Shown here: piece after piece, positions 47,702-58,150 of the stretch
How the letters are laid out: the number at the start of each line of letters is the position of its first letter
Position numbering within the stretch: the stretch's first letter is position 1
Assembly (NCBI GenBank): GCA_965153355.1
Contig: OZ231127.1
Span: forward strand, 43,586,001-43,650,000
Reading direction: 5' to 3'
DNA from: Flaccisagitta enflata
Lineage: Eukaryota; Chaetognatha; Sagittoidea; Aphragmophora
DNA: 64,000 bases
Translations under genes and position numbers: made by a program
Notes under the pieces: generated by a model
The model's input: the letters and a program-made list of their open reading frames with translations, nothing else
Database searches by the model: none
Told to the model about the DNA's origin: nothing

Positions 47702-48059
47702 AGTCGCGTGCACGCGACTCTACAACCCGCTTTGTCCGTCCATCCGTCCGTCCGTCCATCCATTGGTCCATTGGTCAAATTTTACTTTTTTTATTACTTT
47801 CAGTTATTCTTGGTCATTCTTGGCCATTTTTTGTCATTCTAAGTCATTATTAGTTATTCTAAGTCATTGTAAGTCATTTTAAGTCATTTTACGTAATACT
47901 AAGTAACTTTAGTCAATTTGGTCAATTTAGTCGTATAAGTCATTTATCATCATTTTATGTATTTTCAAGTTATTTTAAGTCAACGAGTCATTTCGAGTCA
48001 ATTTGAGTCATCCTAAGTTATTTATATCCCGCACGCGACTTATAGGTGTTGGCCTTGTT
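47702..48059 (+). mobile_element. Family A element, long type (358 bp)
   Basis: Head AGTCGCGTGCACGCGACT, CCGTCCATCCGTCCGTCCG microsatellite, (AGTCATTNTA)n body, tail GCACGCGACTTATAGG then TGTTGGCCTTGTT. Confidence 0.9.
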
Positions 48060-48537
48060 TAAAATGAAAGTCACTTTCTTAGAACTGAAAGTCACTTTCC
48101 TCAAAAGGGAAGTCAATTCTCTCAAAAGGAATGTCACTTTCCCTACAACAAAAGTCACTTTGCTCAAAAGGAAAGTCACTTTTACCAAAAGAAAAGTCAC
48201 TTTCTTTTATAGAAAGAGACTTTCCTTTTGGGGTAAGTGACTTTCTTTTTGGGAAAAGTGACTTTATTTTAATGTAAAGTCATTTTTCCTTAAGGAAAGT
48301 TACTTTCCTTTTGGGGAAAGTGACTTTCTCATCGAGGAAAATGCCTTTTTATTTAGGAAAATGACTTTTATAAAAAAAAAAAATCACTTTCTTAGAACTG
48401 AGTCACTTTCCCCAAAAGGAAAGTCATTTTTCTGAAAAGGAAAGTCACTTTCCTTATAAAATAGAATCACTTTTCTCAAAATGAAAGTTACTTTCCCAGA
48501 ACAGAAAATCACTTTCTCAAAAAGAAAGGTCACTTTT
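48060..48537. repeat. 21-bp palindromic satellite (array L, segment 1)
   Basis: Degenerate 21-bp units such as GAAAGTCACTTTCCCCAAAAG in both polarities; the core AAAGTCACTTT is near-palindromic. Because 21 is a multiple of three, frames read Lys-Val-Thr-Phe every seven residues. These frames are artefacts. Confidence 0.85.
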
Positions 48538-49089
48538 GAGAAAGTGAGCTTTGGTACGGGTTGATACATGTGCATATAATGTCATAGACACCAGATGTTT
48601 TGACAAATATTGAATTGTCATCAATCAGTGGTGAAGTGGGAAAGGAAGAAGAGAGAGAGGGTTTTTAAAGGGGAAGGACAATGGGACAATCGAGGTCGAG
48701 GGGAAGACAATTGAAGATTGAGAAGAGAAAGCATATGGTTCAGATATGGCCAAATATGGTCATGATCAAACCAAAAGAGGGAGAGATCTCCCTGGCCCCT
48801 CCCCCAGTCATTTCCCTAATATGTTGAAAACAGGTTGCCATTGTTGAGTGGTCACGTATGAGCCATAATCTTCGTTCATGCCTTTTCCTGGTCCGCAATT
48901 GTATCGTCTTATGTTGAGCGCTTCACCGATTCTGAGGTCGTATTTTAAGTTTTTGTTTTTTCTGTCCCCTGTTCACTTCTTCCTTTCCCACTTCACCACT
49001 GATTGATGACAATTCAATATTTGTCAAAACGTCTGGTGTCTATGACATTATATGCACATGTATCAACCCGTGCCAAAGCTCACTTTCTC
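48538..49089. mobile_element. Foldback/TIR element in array L (552 bp), family K
   Basis: Ends GAGAAAGTGAGCTTTGG and CCAAAGCTCACTTTCTC. The inverted arms continue for over 110 bp (TACATGTGCATATAATGTC, AATATTGAATTGTCATCAAT, CACTTCACCACTGATTGATG). The unpaired middle (about 48660-48970) has no frame of interest. Confidence 0.8.
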
Positions 49090-49268
49090 AACTAGTATGC
49101 TCTGTGTATGCAATGACCATCAAACAACAAAGGTCACTTTTCTCAAAAGGAAAGAGGCTTTCTTTCAAAATAAAGTCACATTTATCAAAATGAAAGTCAC
49201 TTTCCCCAAAAGAAAAGTCACTTTCTTTTATACAAAAAGATTTTCCTTTTGGGGTGAGTGACTTTTTT
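49090..49268. repeat. Array L, segment 2
   Basis: Further 21-bp AAAGTCACTTT-type units between family K and a family A element. Confidence 0.8.
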
Positions 49269-49427
49269 AGTTGCGGACACGCAACTCTATAAGAGGCTTT
49301 GTCCATCCGTCCGTCCGTCCGTCCGTCCGTCCGTCTGTCCGTAACCATCGAGTCAAAAAGTGTGAAAACGCGCATTACCGCACCTGCCCACCCGTCCGCA
49401 ACTGATGGCCGTGTATACGGCCTTGTT
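49269..49427 (+). mobile_element. Family A element, GGACACGC subtype (159 bp)
   Basis: Head AGTTGCGGACACGCAACT, CCGTCCGTCCGTCCGTCCG microsatellite, CCCACCCGTCCGCAACTG, tail GTGTATACGGCCTTGTT. Confidence 0.9.
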
Positions 49428-49952
49428 TTATGGGGAAAGTGATTTTTTTCTAGAGTAAAGTCACTTTTCATTTTCAGGAAAAAATAGTCATTCTTTTAGA
49501 AAATGAAAGTCACTTTCTTAGAACTAAAAGTCACTTTCCTCAAAAGGAAAGTCACTTTTCTTACAACAAAAGTTACTTTGCCTAAAAGAAAAGTCACTTT
49601 CCCCAAAAGGAAAGTCACTTTCTTTTATAGAAAGAGACTTTCCTTTTGGGGTAAGTGAATTTTTTTTGGAAATGACTTTCTCATTGCGGAAAATGACATT
49701 CTCTTTGAGGAAAATGACTTTTTGGGAAAGAGACTTTCATTTTTGGGCAAGTTACTTTCAGTTCTGGGAATGTTACCTTCATTTTGATACAAAGTGACTT
49801 TATTTTGATGAAAAGTCATTTTCCACAAAGAGAAAGTCATTTTCCTCAATGAGAAAGTCCCTTTCCCCAAAAAGAAAGTCACTTTCCTGGAAATGAAAAG
49901 TGACTTTACTTTAGAATAAAGTCACTTTCCCCAAAAAGAAAGTCACTTTTTT
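49428..49952. repeat. Array L, segment 3
   Basis: About 525 bp of the 21-bp palindromic satellite. Confidence 0.85.
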
Positions 49953-50242
49953 AGTCACGTGCACGCCTTGCTCTGTCGGTCGGTCGGTCTGTCCGTGGGA
50001 CGTTGGTCCGTCGGTAACATTTTTAAATTTTGAATTTTTTTAAAAATCTTTTAACATTTTTTAACATTTTTTCAACATTTTTTAACATTTTTCAACATTT
50101 TTTAACATTTTTTAACATTTTTTAGCATTCTTTAACATTTCTTAACATTTTACCCTTTTTAACATTTTTAACATTTAAACATGTTTTGCTCTTTTGTTTG
50201 TCATTTCCAGACGCAAGCGACTGTTGCCCTCTTGGGCTTGTT
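49953..50242 (+). mobile_element. Family A element with (AACATTTTTT)n body
   Basis: Head AGTCACGTGCACGCC (partly lost), GGTCGGTCGGTCTGTCCG, then about 15 units of a 10-bp AACATTTTTT repeat, and a decayed tail CGCAAGCGACTGTTGCCC then GGGCTTGTT. Confidence 0.75.
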
Positions 50243-51791
50243 TTTAGCAAAGTGACTTGTGCTGTAAGGAAAGAGACTTTCCTTTTAAGAAAAGTGAGTT
50301 TCCTTTTGGGGAAAGTGACTTTCAGATCAAAGAAAGTGACTTTCATTTTGATAAAAGTGACTTTAATTTGAGACTTCCCTTTTGAGAAAAAATAAAGTAA
50401 CTTTTCTCAAAAGGAAAGTCACTTTTCTTACAACAACAGTCCCTTTGCTCAAAAGGAAAGTCACTTTCCCCAAAAGGAAAGTCACTTTCTTTTATAGAAA
50501 GAGACTTTACTTTTGGGGAAGGTGACTTTCTTTTTGGGGAAAGTGACTTTATTTCAGGGGAAGTCATTTTTCCCTTTCAGGTTAGTAAATTTCACTTGTC
50601 AAGATTGTGACTTTCTCTTTGAGGATAATGGCTTTCTCTTTGAGAAAAATGACTTTTTGAGTAAGAGACTTTCCTTCAAAATAAAGTCACTTTTATTCAA
50701 AATGAAAGTCACTTTCTCAGAACTGAAAGTCAGTTTCCCCAAAAGGAAAGTCACTTTCCCTACAAAATAGAGTCACTTTTATCAAAATGGAAGTCACTTT
50801 CTTAGAACTGAAATTCACTTTCCCAAAAGGAGAGTCACTTTCCCCAAAAGGAAAGTCACTTTTCTTAGAACTGAAAGTTACTTTGCCCAAAAGGAAAGTC
50901 ATTTTTCTCAAAAAGAAAGTCACTTTCCTCACAACTAAAGTCACTTTGCTCAGAAGAAAAGTCTCTTTCTTTTACAGACAAGACTTTCTTTTTTGAGTAA
51001 GTGACTTCCTTTTTAGAAAGAATGACTTTATCTTGAAGGAAAGTCATTTTTCCTTTTCAGGAAAGTGACTTACTTTTTGGGGAAAGTGACTTTTTCTTGA
51101 GGAAAACAACTTTCTCTCTGAGAAAAATTACTATTTAGGACTGAGACTTTCCTTCAAAATGAAGTCCCTTTTATCAAAATGAAAGTCACTTTCTTAGAAC
51201 TGAAAGTTGCTTTCCCGAAAAGAAAATACACTTTTCTCACATGGCAAGTCACTTTCCTCCCAAAATAAAGTCACAGTTTTAAAAATGAAAGTCACTTTCT
51301 TAGAACTAAAAGTCACTTTCCCCAAAATGAAAGTCACTTTCTTTTATAGAAGGAGACTTTCCTTTTAGGGAAAGTGACTTTCTCTTTGGGGAGAGTGACT
51401 TTCTTTTTTGGGAAAGTGACTTTCTCTTTGAGAACAATGACTTTCTCTTTAAGGAAAATGACTTTTTGGGAAAGAGAGTTTCCTTCAAAATAAAGTCACT
51501 TTTATCACAATGAAAGTCACTTTCTGAGAACTAAGTCACTATCCCCAAAAGTAAAGTCACTTTTCTCACAAGGAAAGTCACTTTACTTACAAAATAAAGT
51601 CACTTTCATCAAAATGAAAGTCACTTTCCCAAAAGGAAAGTAACTTTTCTCGAAAGGAAAGTCACTTTCCTTGCAACAAAAGTCACTTTGCAACAAAAGT
51701 CACTTTGCTCAAAGGAAAGTCACTTTCTTTCATTGAAAGAGACTTTACTAATGAAGAAGATGACTTTCTTTTTAGGGAAAGTGACTTTATC
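50243..51791. repeat. Array L, segment 4
   Basis: About 1.55 kb of the 21-bp palindromic satellite, the longest continuous stretch. Confidence 0.88.
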
Positions 51792-52001
51792 AGTCGCGTG
51801 CTACGCGACTCTAAACCCCGATTTGTCGGTCCGTCCGTCAGTCTGTCAGTCTGTCGGTCCATCCATCCATCTGTCACACTTTACTTTTTTGGGTTTTTAT
51901 GATTTTTAGCTTCACTGCTCCTGCCCGAACGATCTGGTGACCTCAATTACGGCCCCTGCCCACCTGCACGCAACTGAGGTAGCCGTGTATCCGGCCTTGT
52001 T
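51792..52001 (+). mobile_element. Family A element, short type (210 bp), in array L
   Basis: Head AGTCGCGTGCTACGCGACT, GTCTGTCAGTCTGTCGG microsatellite, tail GTGTATCCGGCCTTGTT. It interrupts a satellite unit of the form GACTTTATTTCAGGGGAAGT. Confidence 0.9.
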
Positions 52002-52591
52002 TTAGGGGAAGTCATTTTTAGTTGCGTGCACGCGACTCTATAACCCGCTCTGTCGGTCCGTCGGTACGTTGGTCCGTCGGTCGGTCCGTCCGTCCGTAAC
52101 ACTTAGCTTTTTTTCGTCGTTTTACGTTATTTTAGGGTATTTTTTGTCATTTTAAGTCATTTTATGTCATTTTAAGTCATTTTCAGTCATTTTCAGTTAA
52201 TTTTAGTCACGTAAGTCATTTTGTCATTTTTTGTCATTTTTGTCATTTTATGTTATTATGAGTCAATTTTAGTCATTCTTAGTCATTCTAAGTTATTCTA
52301 AGTCATTCAAAGTCATTATAAGTCATTACAAGTCATTCTAAGTCATTCTCAGTCATTCTAAGTTATTTTTGGCTTTTGTAGTTTTTAGTAACACTTTGCT
52401 TTTTTGCGTTGTTTTTTTATCAATTTGAGTCTTCTGGAGTTATTTTGAGTCATTATTTTGGTGTTTTTGGTCATTTTTGGTTGCTTTTGGTCATTTCTGG
52501 TTGCTTTTCGTCATTTTTGGTCATTTTTGATCATTTATGTCACTTTGTTAATTTAAGTCATTTGTGTGTTTTTGGGCATTTTAAGTCATTT

Positions 52592-53172
52592 TGTAACTAG
52601 GGGAATTCCCCTATTACCTTCAGGACATCTCCCGATCGAGTGGATGCAAAGGCCAGTCTCGTAATCACCGATGGTGATGATTTATTGAATGTTTATATCA
52701 AATGGTACTTCTCACTAGTTCTTACTTATTACCAGTCTGTTCGAGTCCATTCTCTCCTCCGTGTTCACTGGCACTATGCAAGTGGGAATATGGTCCTGGA
52801 ATCAAACAGCATTACAGATTAAGATTACGCCACGACGATAACGAAGATTGACGACCCGTTACAGTATAAAAACCCCGGTACATAAGACCTGGAATACAAA
52901 GACACAATCAGGTATGACACGGAGATTGATATTAACCCTAGAATAAAAGATAACAATGAAACTGTAAAAGCACGGTAATGATTGTTCTTCATGATCTTCT
53001 TTATGATGAGTATCGATTGTCCATTGAAGCATCATTCCTCCATCGCATGAGAGTTCAGCATCAGATGAGTCTTCTATGGATATTGTCATTGTTCATGAAA
53101 CGTTATCACCATGTGTCGTTGTTAGCCACCTACGAGGGGGGATGATAGGCACGCAGTATTCCACCTCTAACA
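52592..53172 (-). repeat. Long terminal repeat (3' LTR on the minus strand)
   Basis: On the minus strand it starts TGTTAGAGGTGGAATACTGC and ends in CCTAGTTACA, with TG...CA ends. A palindrome GGGGAATTCCCC lies at 52600-52611. The only difference from the other LTR is C at 52842 against T at 56731. Confidence 0.93.
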
Positions 53173-53183
53173 CACTTCCCCTC
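53173..53183 (-). other. Polypurine tract
   Basis: Directly before the 3' LTR the minus strand reads GAGGGGAAGTG. Confidence 0.65.
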
Positions 53184-54506
53184 GTCGTAACTGGCAGTCC
53201 TCTGGCAGTTCCATACGACGAAATGAATATGATGGATAAATTGTGGATGTGACCCATCGGTGAATAGAAGGTGGCTTGACTAATTCAGTATAAGGGTAGA
53301 CAACCCTGCACTGAGACATCTCCAAAGGTTCTGAACTCAGTCTTGAGGAATACCACCTCATATTGAAATATATACATTCTGAAATGAGTTTCTGATCTAA
53401 CACTCAATTGTGGTTAGAAACTATTTTTTTTTCCCAACGTTGGAAACTTGTGTTAAGCATGCTTTCAACGATTTTTGCAGCACCCCGCAAGATCGTTGTA
53501 CCTTGACTTAACTGTGGCATTTTGACACTAAACCTTTACCTGACCAATTAAGATTGACTTCGATCTCAATGACCATTGCAGAACCCCGCAAGATCACTGT
53601 ATTTTCTACTTTCTATTGTGGCACTCAGAAATCTTATCCTTGTATAGCCTCTAAATGGCTATTCTACAACAATGAAGTCAGCACGAATGCTCCTCACAAA
53701 TAGCTGGAAAGTATCAAGTAATAATGAATCTATCTCTGCTCAACTACTTCTATCCAGCAAGCCCATAAACCTATGGTGTGCTGGCAATGGGAGATTAATT
53801 AGCAAAGTCTTTAACAGATGGAGAACATTGAAGCAATGATTGGCACTGTGTCCAAAAAACTAACAAACTGTTTTCTTACCAATTGAAGCTTAACAAACAA
53901 CTGAAGTGAAACCTTCCTGGCATACATTCTTCTTGCATCCCCAGTCTTGCTCACATCCAAGTCGAAAGAGTTCCACCGCATCTTATTTTGAGGCACAATT
54001 CCAAAAAGACCAGCAATGATCAATCTCTGTTAAGTCTTGAAACAGGAATTCGAAAAAGATTTTGCTTTTAACTTCTGCGCAACTTACATGGCATAGGCAT
54101 GCCCACATGTGTTATAAAATTCCGGATTTGAGGGGGGATGCTAGCAATTATTTATCCTATTCTAGACCGGCCATTCTAGGTCTTGCACTGTACACTAGCT
54201 TAAAAATGAAAATTGCAACTCCAACAACACAGGAACACCACATTATAAAGTGGTTTTTTAGAATTTGAAATGGTAACTTCCCCAGCATGGGGTTAATGCT
54301 TATTTGACACAACTTCCCCAGTCAGGGGTTTTTAATTCAAATCTTATGGGAATCGACAAGCTTGTAAGCTCACTATCCGCGATGGCATGTGTTGGCGCAC
54401 GTCCATGCGGTGTAGCACAGTATTGCTCAGAATTAAACTAATGATTTCAATTGCACTTGAGAGGGGGAGACTTGTTTGTACCAGGATAGGCATCCTGTCC
54501 TACTGT
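53184..54506. other. Internal retrotransposon DNA without pol
   Basis: Frames of 60-80 codons only (for example 53811-54023 on the minus strand), none with polymerase, integrase or protease motifs. This is the place where pol would be expected. Confidence 0.6.
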
Positions 54507-55592
54507 TCAGTTGAGTCTCAAGCCATGGAGCCTACGATCAAGCTCATCGTCTCTGCAGCTCTGGTCTTCGGAATCCTCTTCTGAGTCAGTATCTCTGTCG
54601 GGATGCTCACGACCATGATACCTATCTCTGTCTTGATCTCGCTCATATCTTTCTGATCTGCGATGATTGTGTTCATGCCTGTCCCTGCGATCATAGTCTC
54701 GATCGTAGTCTCGCTCGCGACCGCTCTCATGGCTCTCACGGTAGTCGCTCCTGCGTTCCTCTCTATCCCACTCAGAAGTTGCATATCTGTTGTGAGAGGA
54801 ATGATGACTGGAGTGATGGTAACTGGCATGACGATGGCTGCCTCGCTCTCCCTTTAGCTTCTGTAACTCAGCATCCATGGCGTTAACCTTAGCGGTGAGC
54901 TTTTCTAGTCCACGCTCCATGGTGGACAAGCGCTCTTCCTTCATGGCAGCTCCTGCAAAGCTTGCAGTGTCCATGTCGTTGCTTGAGGCCTTCATGGGAC
55001 CCATCAAAGGCTTACCCATGCCATTTCCAAAAGAGACTGATTTTTGGGATGTGAAAGTCAGGCCCATCTCTGAGATGGCCATCTGAAATCTGAAGGCAGC
55101 AGCCTTGGCTTTCTCCAAGGTGGGGGCTTTGTCATCAGCTCTGTTAGTGTCAATGGCAAATCGAAACTCTGGAGGTAAGGCCAAGCGGAATCAGAAGAAG
55201 TACTGAGCGGGTTTTTCAGCATCTGGCTCGTAAAGATCCACGCAGCGCCTGACTCGAGTGGCAAGCTCGTGAAAACTTTCCTTCTCATCCCAAATGACTG
55301 TAACCTGACCAGCCTTCCAGTTGTATCGCTCTTGTGGGTCCACAAGGAGCTCTTCCATCTCAATCTTGATCTCTTCCCATTTCTTCTTTGTCACATTCTG
55401 CCAAACTGACTTGGCTGCGTCATCAAGCATGAGGGGCAGCCACAATATGCAGAGTTCCTCCTTCCTTTCGTCGCTTTGAGGATTGCAGGTGAGCACGATT
55501 CCATCTTCCATTGTTTTGATCCATTCTTTGAAGATGTCATGATTTGATCTGAACTTCTCCAAAGGAAGCTCGCTTGTAGCAGCCTCTGCCAT
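54507..55592 (-). pseudogene. gag-like gene of the LTR retrotransposon, with one in-frame TGA
   Basis: The best start is the ATG at 55592-55590 (context ACAAAATGGC). The first 133 codons read a helical capsid-like region (words such as DIFKEWIKTMEDG and WEEIKIEMEELL). A TGA follows at 55193-55191, and the same frame then runs 227 codons to 54507. The second part finishes the capsid-like region (ALPPEFRFAIDTN), then has a coiled-coil-like segment (MERGLEKLTAKVNAMDAELQ) and a long His/Arg/Asp/Glu-rich tail full of RD and RE pairs. No CCHC zinc knuckle is present. Gag proteins form the particle that packages the transcript; the charged tail may replace the knuckle in RNA binding. The sense of the frame and its place after the primer site support gag; composition is closest to Ty3/gypsy-type capsid. 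The stop may be a mutation or a programmed readthrough site. Confidence 0.7.
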
Positions 55593-56463
55593 TTTGTAAG
55601 AGTGGCTGATGCGTATTATGCTTTGCTGAGTGGTTGTCAAATGTAGTATTACTATTGAGTACTGACTCCAACGTTATGTGTAGACGACACAGTTCTGTTT
55701 TCTACTGACACTTTATAATGATCTTGAGCAATGATTTCAGAATTTTGTGTAGACGACACAATTCTGTTATTTCTCTTTTTGATGGTAACTGAGCAATTGT
55801 TATGCTGATGCTGAGGAATGCGATAGCTTCAGTAAGTCACTGAGAATGGGTAAAAAGCTGAAATGATTCTTTGTACAATGGTGGAAGCTTTCTATAAAAC
55901 TGGAGGCTATGAAATTGAAGGCTAGAGCCCAAAGGACCGGGGTTTTTACTTACCACCCCAATACACACTTTTGCCAAAAGTAAGAATAAAGACTTTTTTT
56001 CTGCCTTTCATGCAAAAACTCGCTCGCCAATTGCCTCTCGTCTGCAGGTCAAAGACGCTTTCCAAGTAATTGCATCAGTGCAAAAATTCTGCCTTTTGCA
56101 AGAATGAAGAAAATTTACCAGCTGGGTTTAAAGATGGACAGTCTCGGTTCACTGGCAGAGACAATGTCGTAGACTGGGTGCCCTGCCACGATGCACGTAT
56201 CCAAGCCACCGCAAGGCAACGCGCGGCACCAAGAAAAAGATGGTTGAACGGGAACTCCCAGGCACTTGCACGCCGGGAGTTGCTATCTGAACGCCAGACA
56301 ACAGCGCATTGAATCTACACCAGCTTACACCAAGAGGCCTTGGTTTGGCTGGTCGTCGACGGTTAATGGCTGTACGTCGCAGATGCCCTAATACAGCGAT
56401 ACAGCAAAATGCCTCAAGGGGGCTCTTATTCAGGGTGGTATGGCTTCAGTGTGATATGGTTTG
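55593..56463. other. Retrotransposon leader region
   Basis: About 870 bp between the primer-binding site and the gag start. It has no frame of note and presumably holds the untranslated leader and packaging signals. Confidence 0.5.
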
Positions 56464-56479
56464 ATAGGCAGATGCACCA
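56464..56479 (-). other. Probable primer-binding site
   Basis: One base inside the 5' LTR the minus strand reads TGGTGCATCTGCC, as expected for pairing with a tRNA 3' end in ...GCACCA. The specific tRNA is not identified. Confidence 0.55.
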
Positions 56480-56480
56480 G

Positions 56481-57061
56481 TGTAACTAGGGGAATTCCCC
56501 TATTACCTTCAGGACATCTCCCGATCGAGTGGATGCAAAGGCCAGTCTCGTAATCACCGATGGTGATGATTTATTGAATGTTTATATCAAATGGTACTTC
56601 TCACTAGTTCTTACTTATTACCAGTCTGTTCGAGTCCATTCTCTCCTCCGTGTTCACTGGCACTATGCAAGTGGGAATATGGTCCTGGAATCAAACAGCA
56701 TTACAGATTAAGATTACGCCACGACGATAATGAAGATTGACGACCCGTTACAGTATAAAAACCCCGGTACATAAGACCTGGAATACAAAGACACAATCAG
56801 GTATGACACGGAGATTGATATTAACCCTAGAATAAAAGATAACAATGAAACTGTAAAAGCACGGTAATGATTGTTCTTCATGATCTTCTTTATGATGAGT
56901 ATCGATTGTCCATTGAAGCATCATTCCTCCATCGCATGAGAGTTCAGCATCAGATGAGTCTTCTATGGATATTGTCATTGTTCATGAAACGTTATCACCA
57001 TGTGTCGTTGTTAGCCACCTACGAGGGGGGATGATAGGCACGCAGTATTCCACCTCTAACA
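56481..57061 (-). repeat. Long terminal repeat (5' LTR on the minus strand)
   Basis: Identical to the other LTR except at 56731. The transcript of the element should start in this copy. Confidence 0.93.
56580..56586 (-). promoter_or_regulatory. Possible TATA box of the LTR
   Basis: The minus strand reads TATAAAC about 475 bp into the LTR, followed at once by an AATAAA-type polyadenylation signal (56571-56576). The position suits a U3/R boundary, but the assignment is by motif only. Confidence 0.35.
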
Positions 57062-57340
57062 ATTTTGGAAGATTTCAGGTCATTTTTGGTCATCTAACAT
57101 GGTTTTTTGGTATGTTTTGGTCTTCTATGTTTTTTGGTTTTTTAGTTTTTGGTTTTTTGGTTTTTTGGTTTTTTGGTTTTTTGGTTTTTTGGTTTTTTGG
57201 TTTTTTGGTTTTGGGTTTTAGGGTTTTTTGTTTTTTTGTTTTTTTGTTTGTTTTTTTTATTTTTTTGGTCATCTAGGTTTTTTGGTATGTTTTGGTCATT
57301 TTTGTTTTTTGGTATGTTTTGGTCAAATGTTGCATTTCAA
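57062..57340. repeat. (TTTTGG)n and GGTCATTTTTGG-type array
   Basis: Continuation of the family A body after the LTR element: TTTTTGGT units at 57125-57215, then T-rich units with GGTCATCTAGG words. Confidence 0.85.
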
Positions 57341-57685
57341 GTCTGCTGGTTTAAGTCTGCTGGTTTAAGTCTGCTGGTTTAAGTCTGCTGGTTTAGGTCT
57401 GCTGGTTTAGGTCTGCTGGTTTAAGCCTGCTGGTTTAAGTCTGCTGGTTTAAGTCCACTGGTTTTGTCTGCTGGTTTAAGTTGGCTGGTTTAGGTCGGCT
57501 GGTTTAGGTCGGCTGGTTTGAGTTGGCTGATTTAGGTCTGTTGGTTTAGGTCTGCAGGTTTAGTCTGCTGGTTTAAGTCTGCTGGTTTAAATCTGCTGAT
57601 TTAAGTCTGCTGGTTTAAATCTGCTGGTTTAAGTCGGCTGGTTTAAGTCTGCTGGTTTAAGTCTGCTGGTTTAAATCTGCTGGTT
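57341..57685. repeat. (GTCTGCTGGTTTAA)n 14-bp array
   Basis: About 24 units. The same unit occurs inverted at 63010-63425. Confidence 0.92.
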
Positions 57686-58070
57686 TAAGTCTGGTTTAGG
57701 TCTGGTTTAAGTCTGGTTTAATTCTGGTTTAAGTCTTGTTTAAGTCTGGTTTAAGTCTGGTTTAAGTCTGGTTTAGTCTGGTCTAAGTATGGTTTGAGTC
57801 TGGTTTGAGTCGGGTTTGAGTCTGGCTTGAGTCTGGTTTAAGTCTGGTTTAAGTCTGGTTTAAGTATGGTTTAAGTCTGGTTCATGTCTGGTTTAGGTCT
57901 GGGTTAGGTCTGGTTTATGTCTGGTTTAGGTCTGGTTTAGGTCTGGTTTAGGTCTGGTTTTGGTCTGGTTTCGGTCTGGTTTAAGTCTGGTTTGAGTCTG
58001 GTTTGAGTCTGGTTTGAGTCTGGTTTGAGTCTGGTTTGGGTCTGGTTTGGGTCTCGTTTAAGTCTGATTT
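57686..58070. repeat. (GTCTGGTTTAA)n 11-bp array
   Basis: About 33 units, evidently the 14-bp unit minus CTG. Inverted counterpart at 62740-63010. Confidence 0.92.
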
Positions 58071-58150
58071 TCGATAAAAAGATACAATAAGGAGTCAGGT
58101 CAGTTCAGTTCTTTTTGTCCTGCACGCGACTTATAGGTGTTGGCCTTGTT

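Larger units (their letters stand above)
52592..57061 (-). mobile_element. LTR retrotransposon, gag-only (4470 bp)
   Basis: Two direct 581-bp repeats (52592-53172 and 56481-57061) differ at one base and are flanked by ATTT on both sides. On the minus strand the order is LTR, primer-binding site, gag, purine tract, LTR. About 1.3 kb between gag and the left LTR has no frame resembling protease, reverse transcriptase, RNase H or integrase, so it must rely on proteins supplied elsewhere. The near-identity of the LTRs implies a recent insertion. Confidence 0.9.
52020..58150 (+). mobile_element. Family A element, long type, carrying the LTR retrotransposon
   Basis: Head AGTTGCGTGCACGCGACT at 52020; GGTCCGTCGGTCGGTCCG; (AGTCATTNTA)n to about 52380 and (GGTCATTTTT)n-type units to 52591; the LTR element 52592-57061; then TTTTGG, GTCTGCTGGTTTAA and GTCTGGTTTAA arrays; tail CTGCACGCGACTTATAGG then TGTTGGCCTTGTT at 58150. 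The satellite word GAAGTCATTTTTCCCTTTTCAGG-like (intact near 50560) is split exactly at its ends, so both borders are secure. Confidence 0.85.

Noticed and set aside
48018-51488. Many Lys-Val-Thr-Phe repeat proteins
   Set aside because: The 21-bp satellite is open in both polarities; frames start and stop at random and change strand.
53192-53212. Primer-binding site for a + strand retrotransposon (TGGCAGTCC)
   Set aside because: It lies about 20 bp from the LTR. The minus-strand site (TGGTGC one base from the LTR) and the purine tract at 53173-53183 fit the gag orientation much better.
57341-58070. CRISPR or telomere-like repeat
   Set aside because: Short contiguous 14- and 11-bp units without spacers, bounded by a family A tail; not at a chromosome end.
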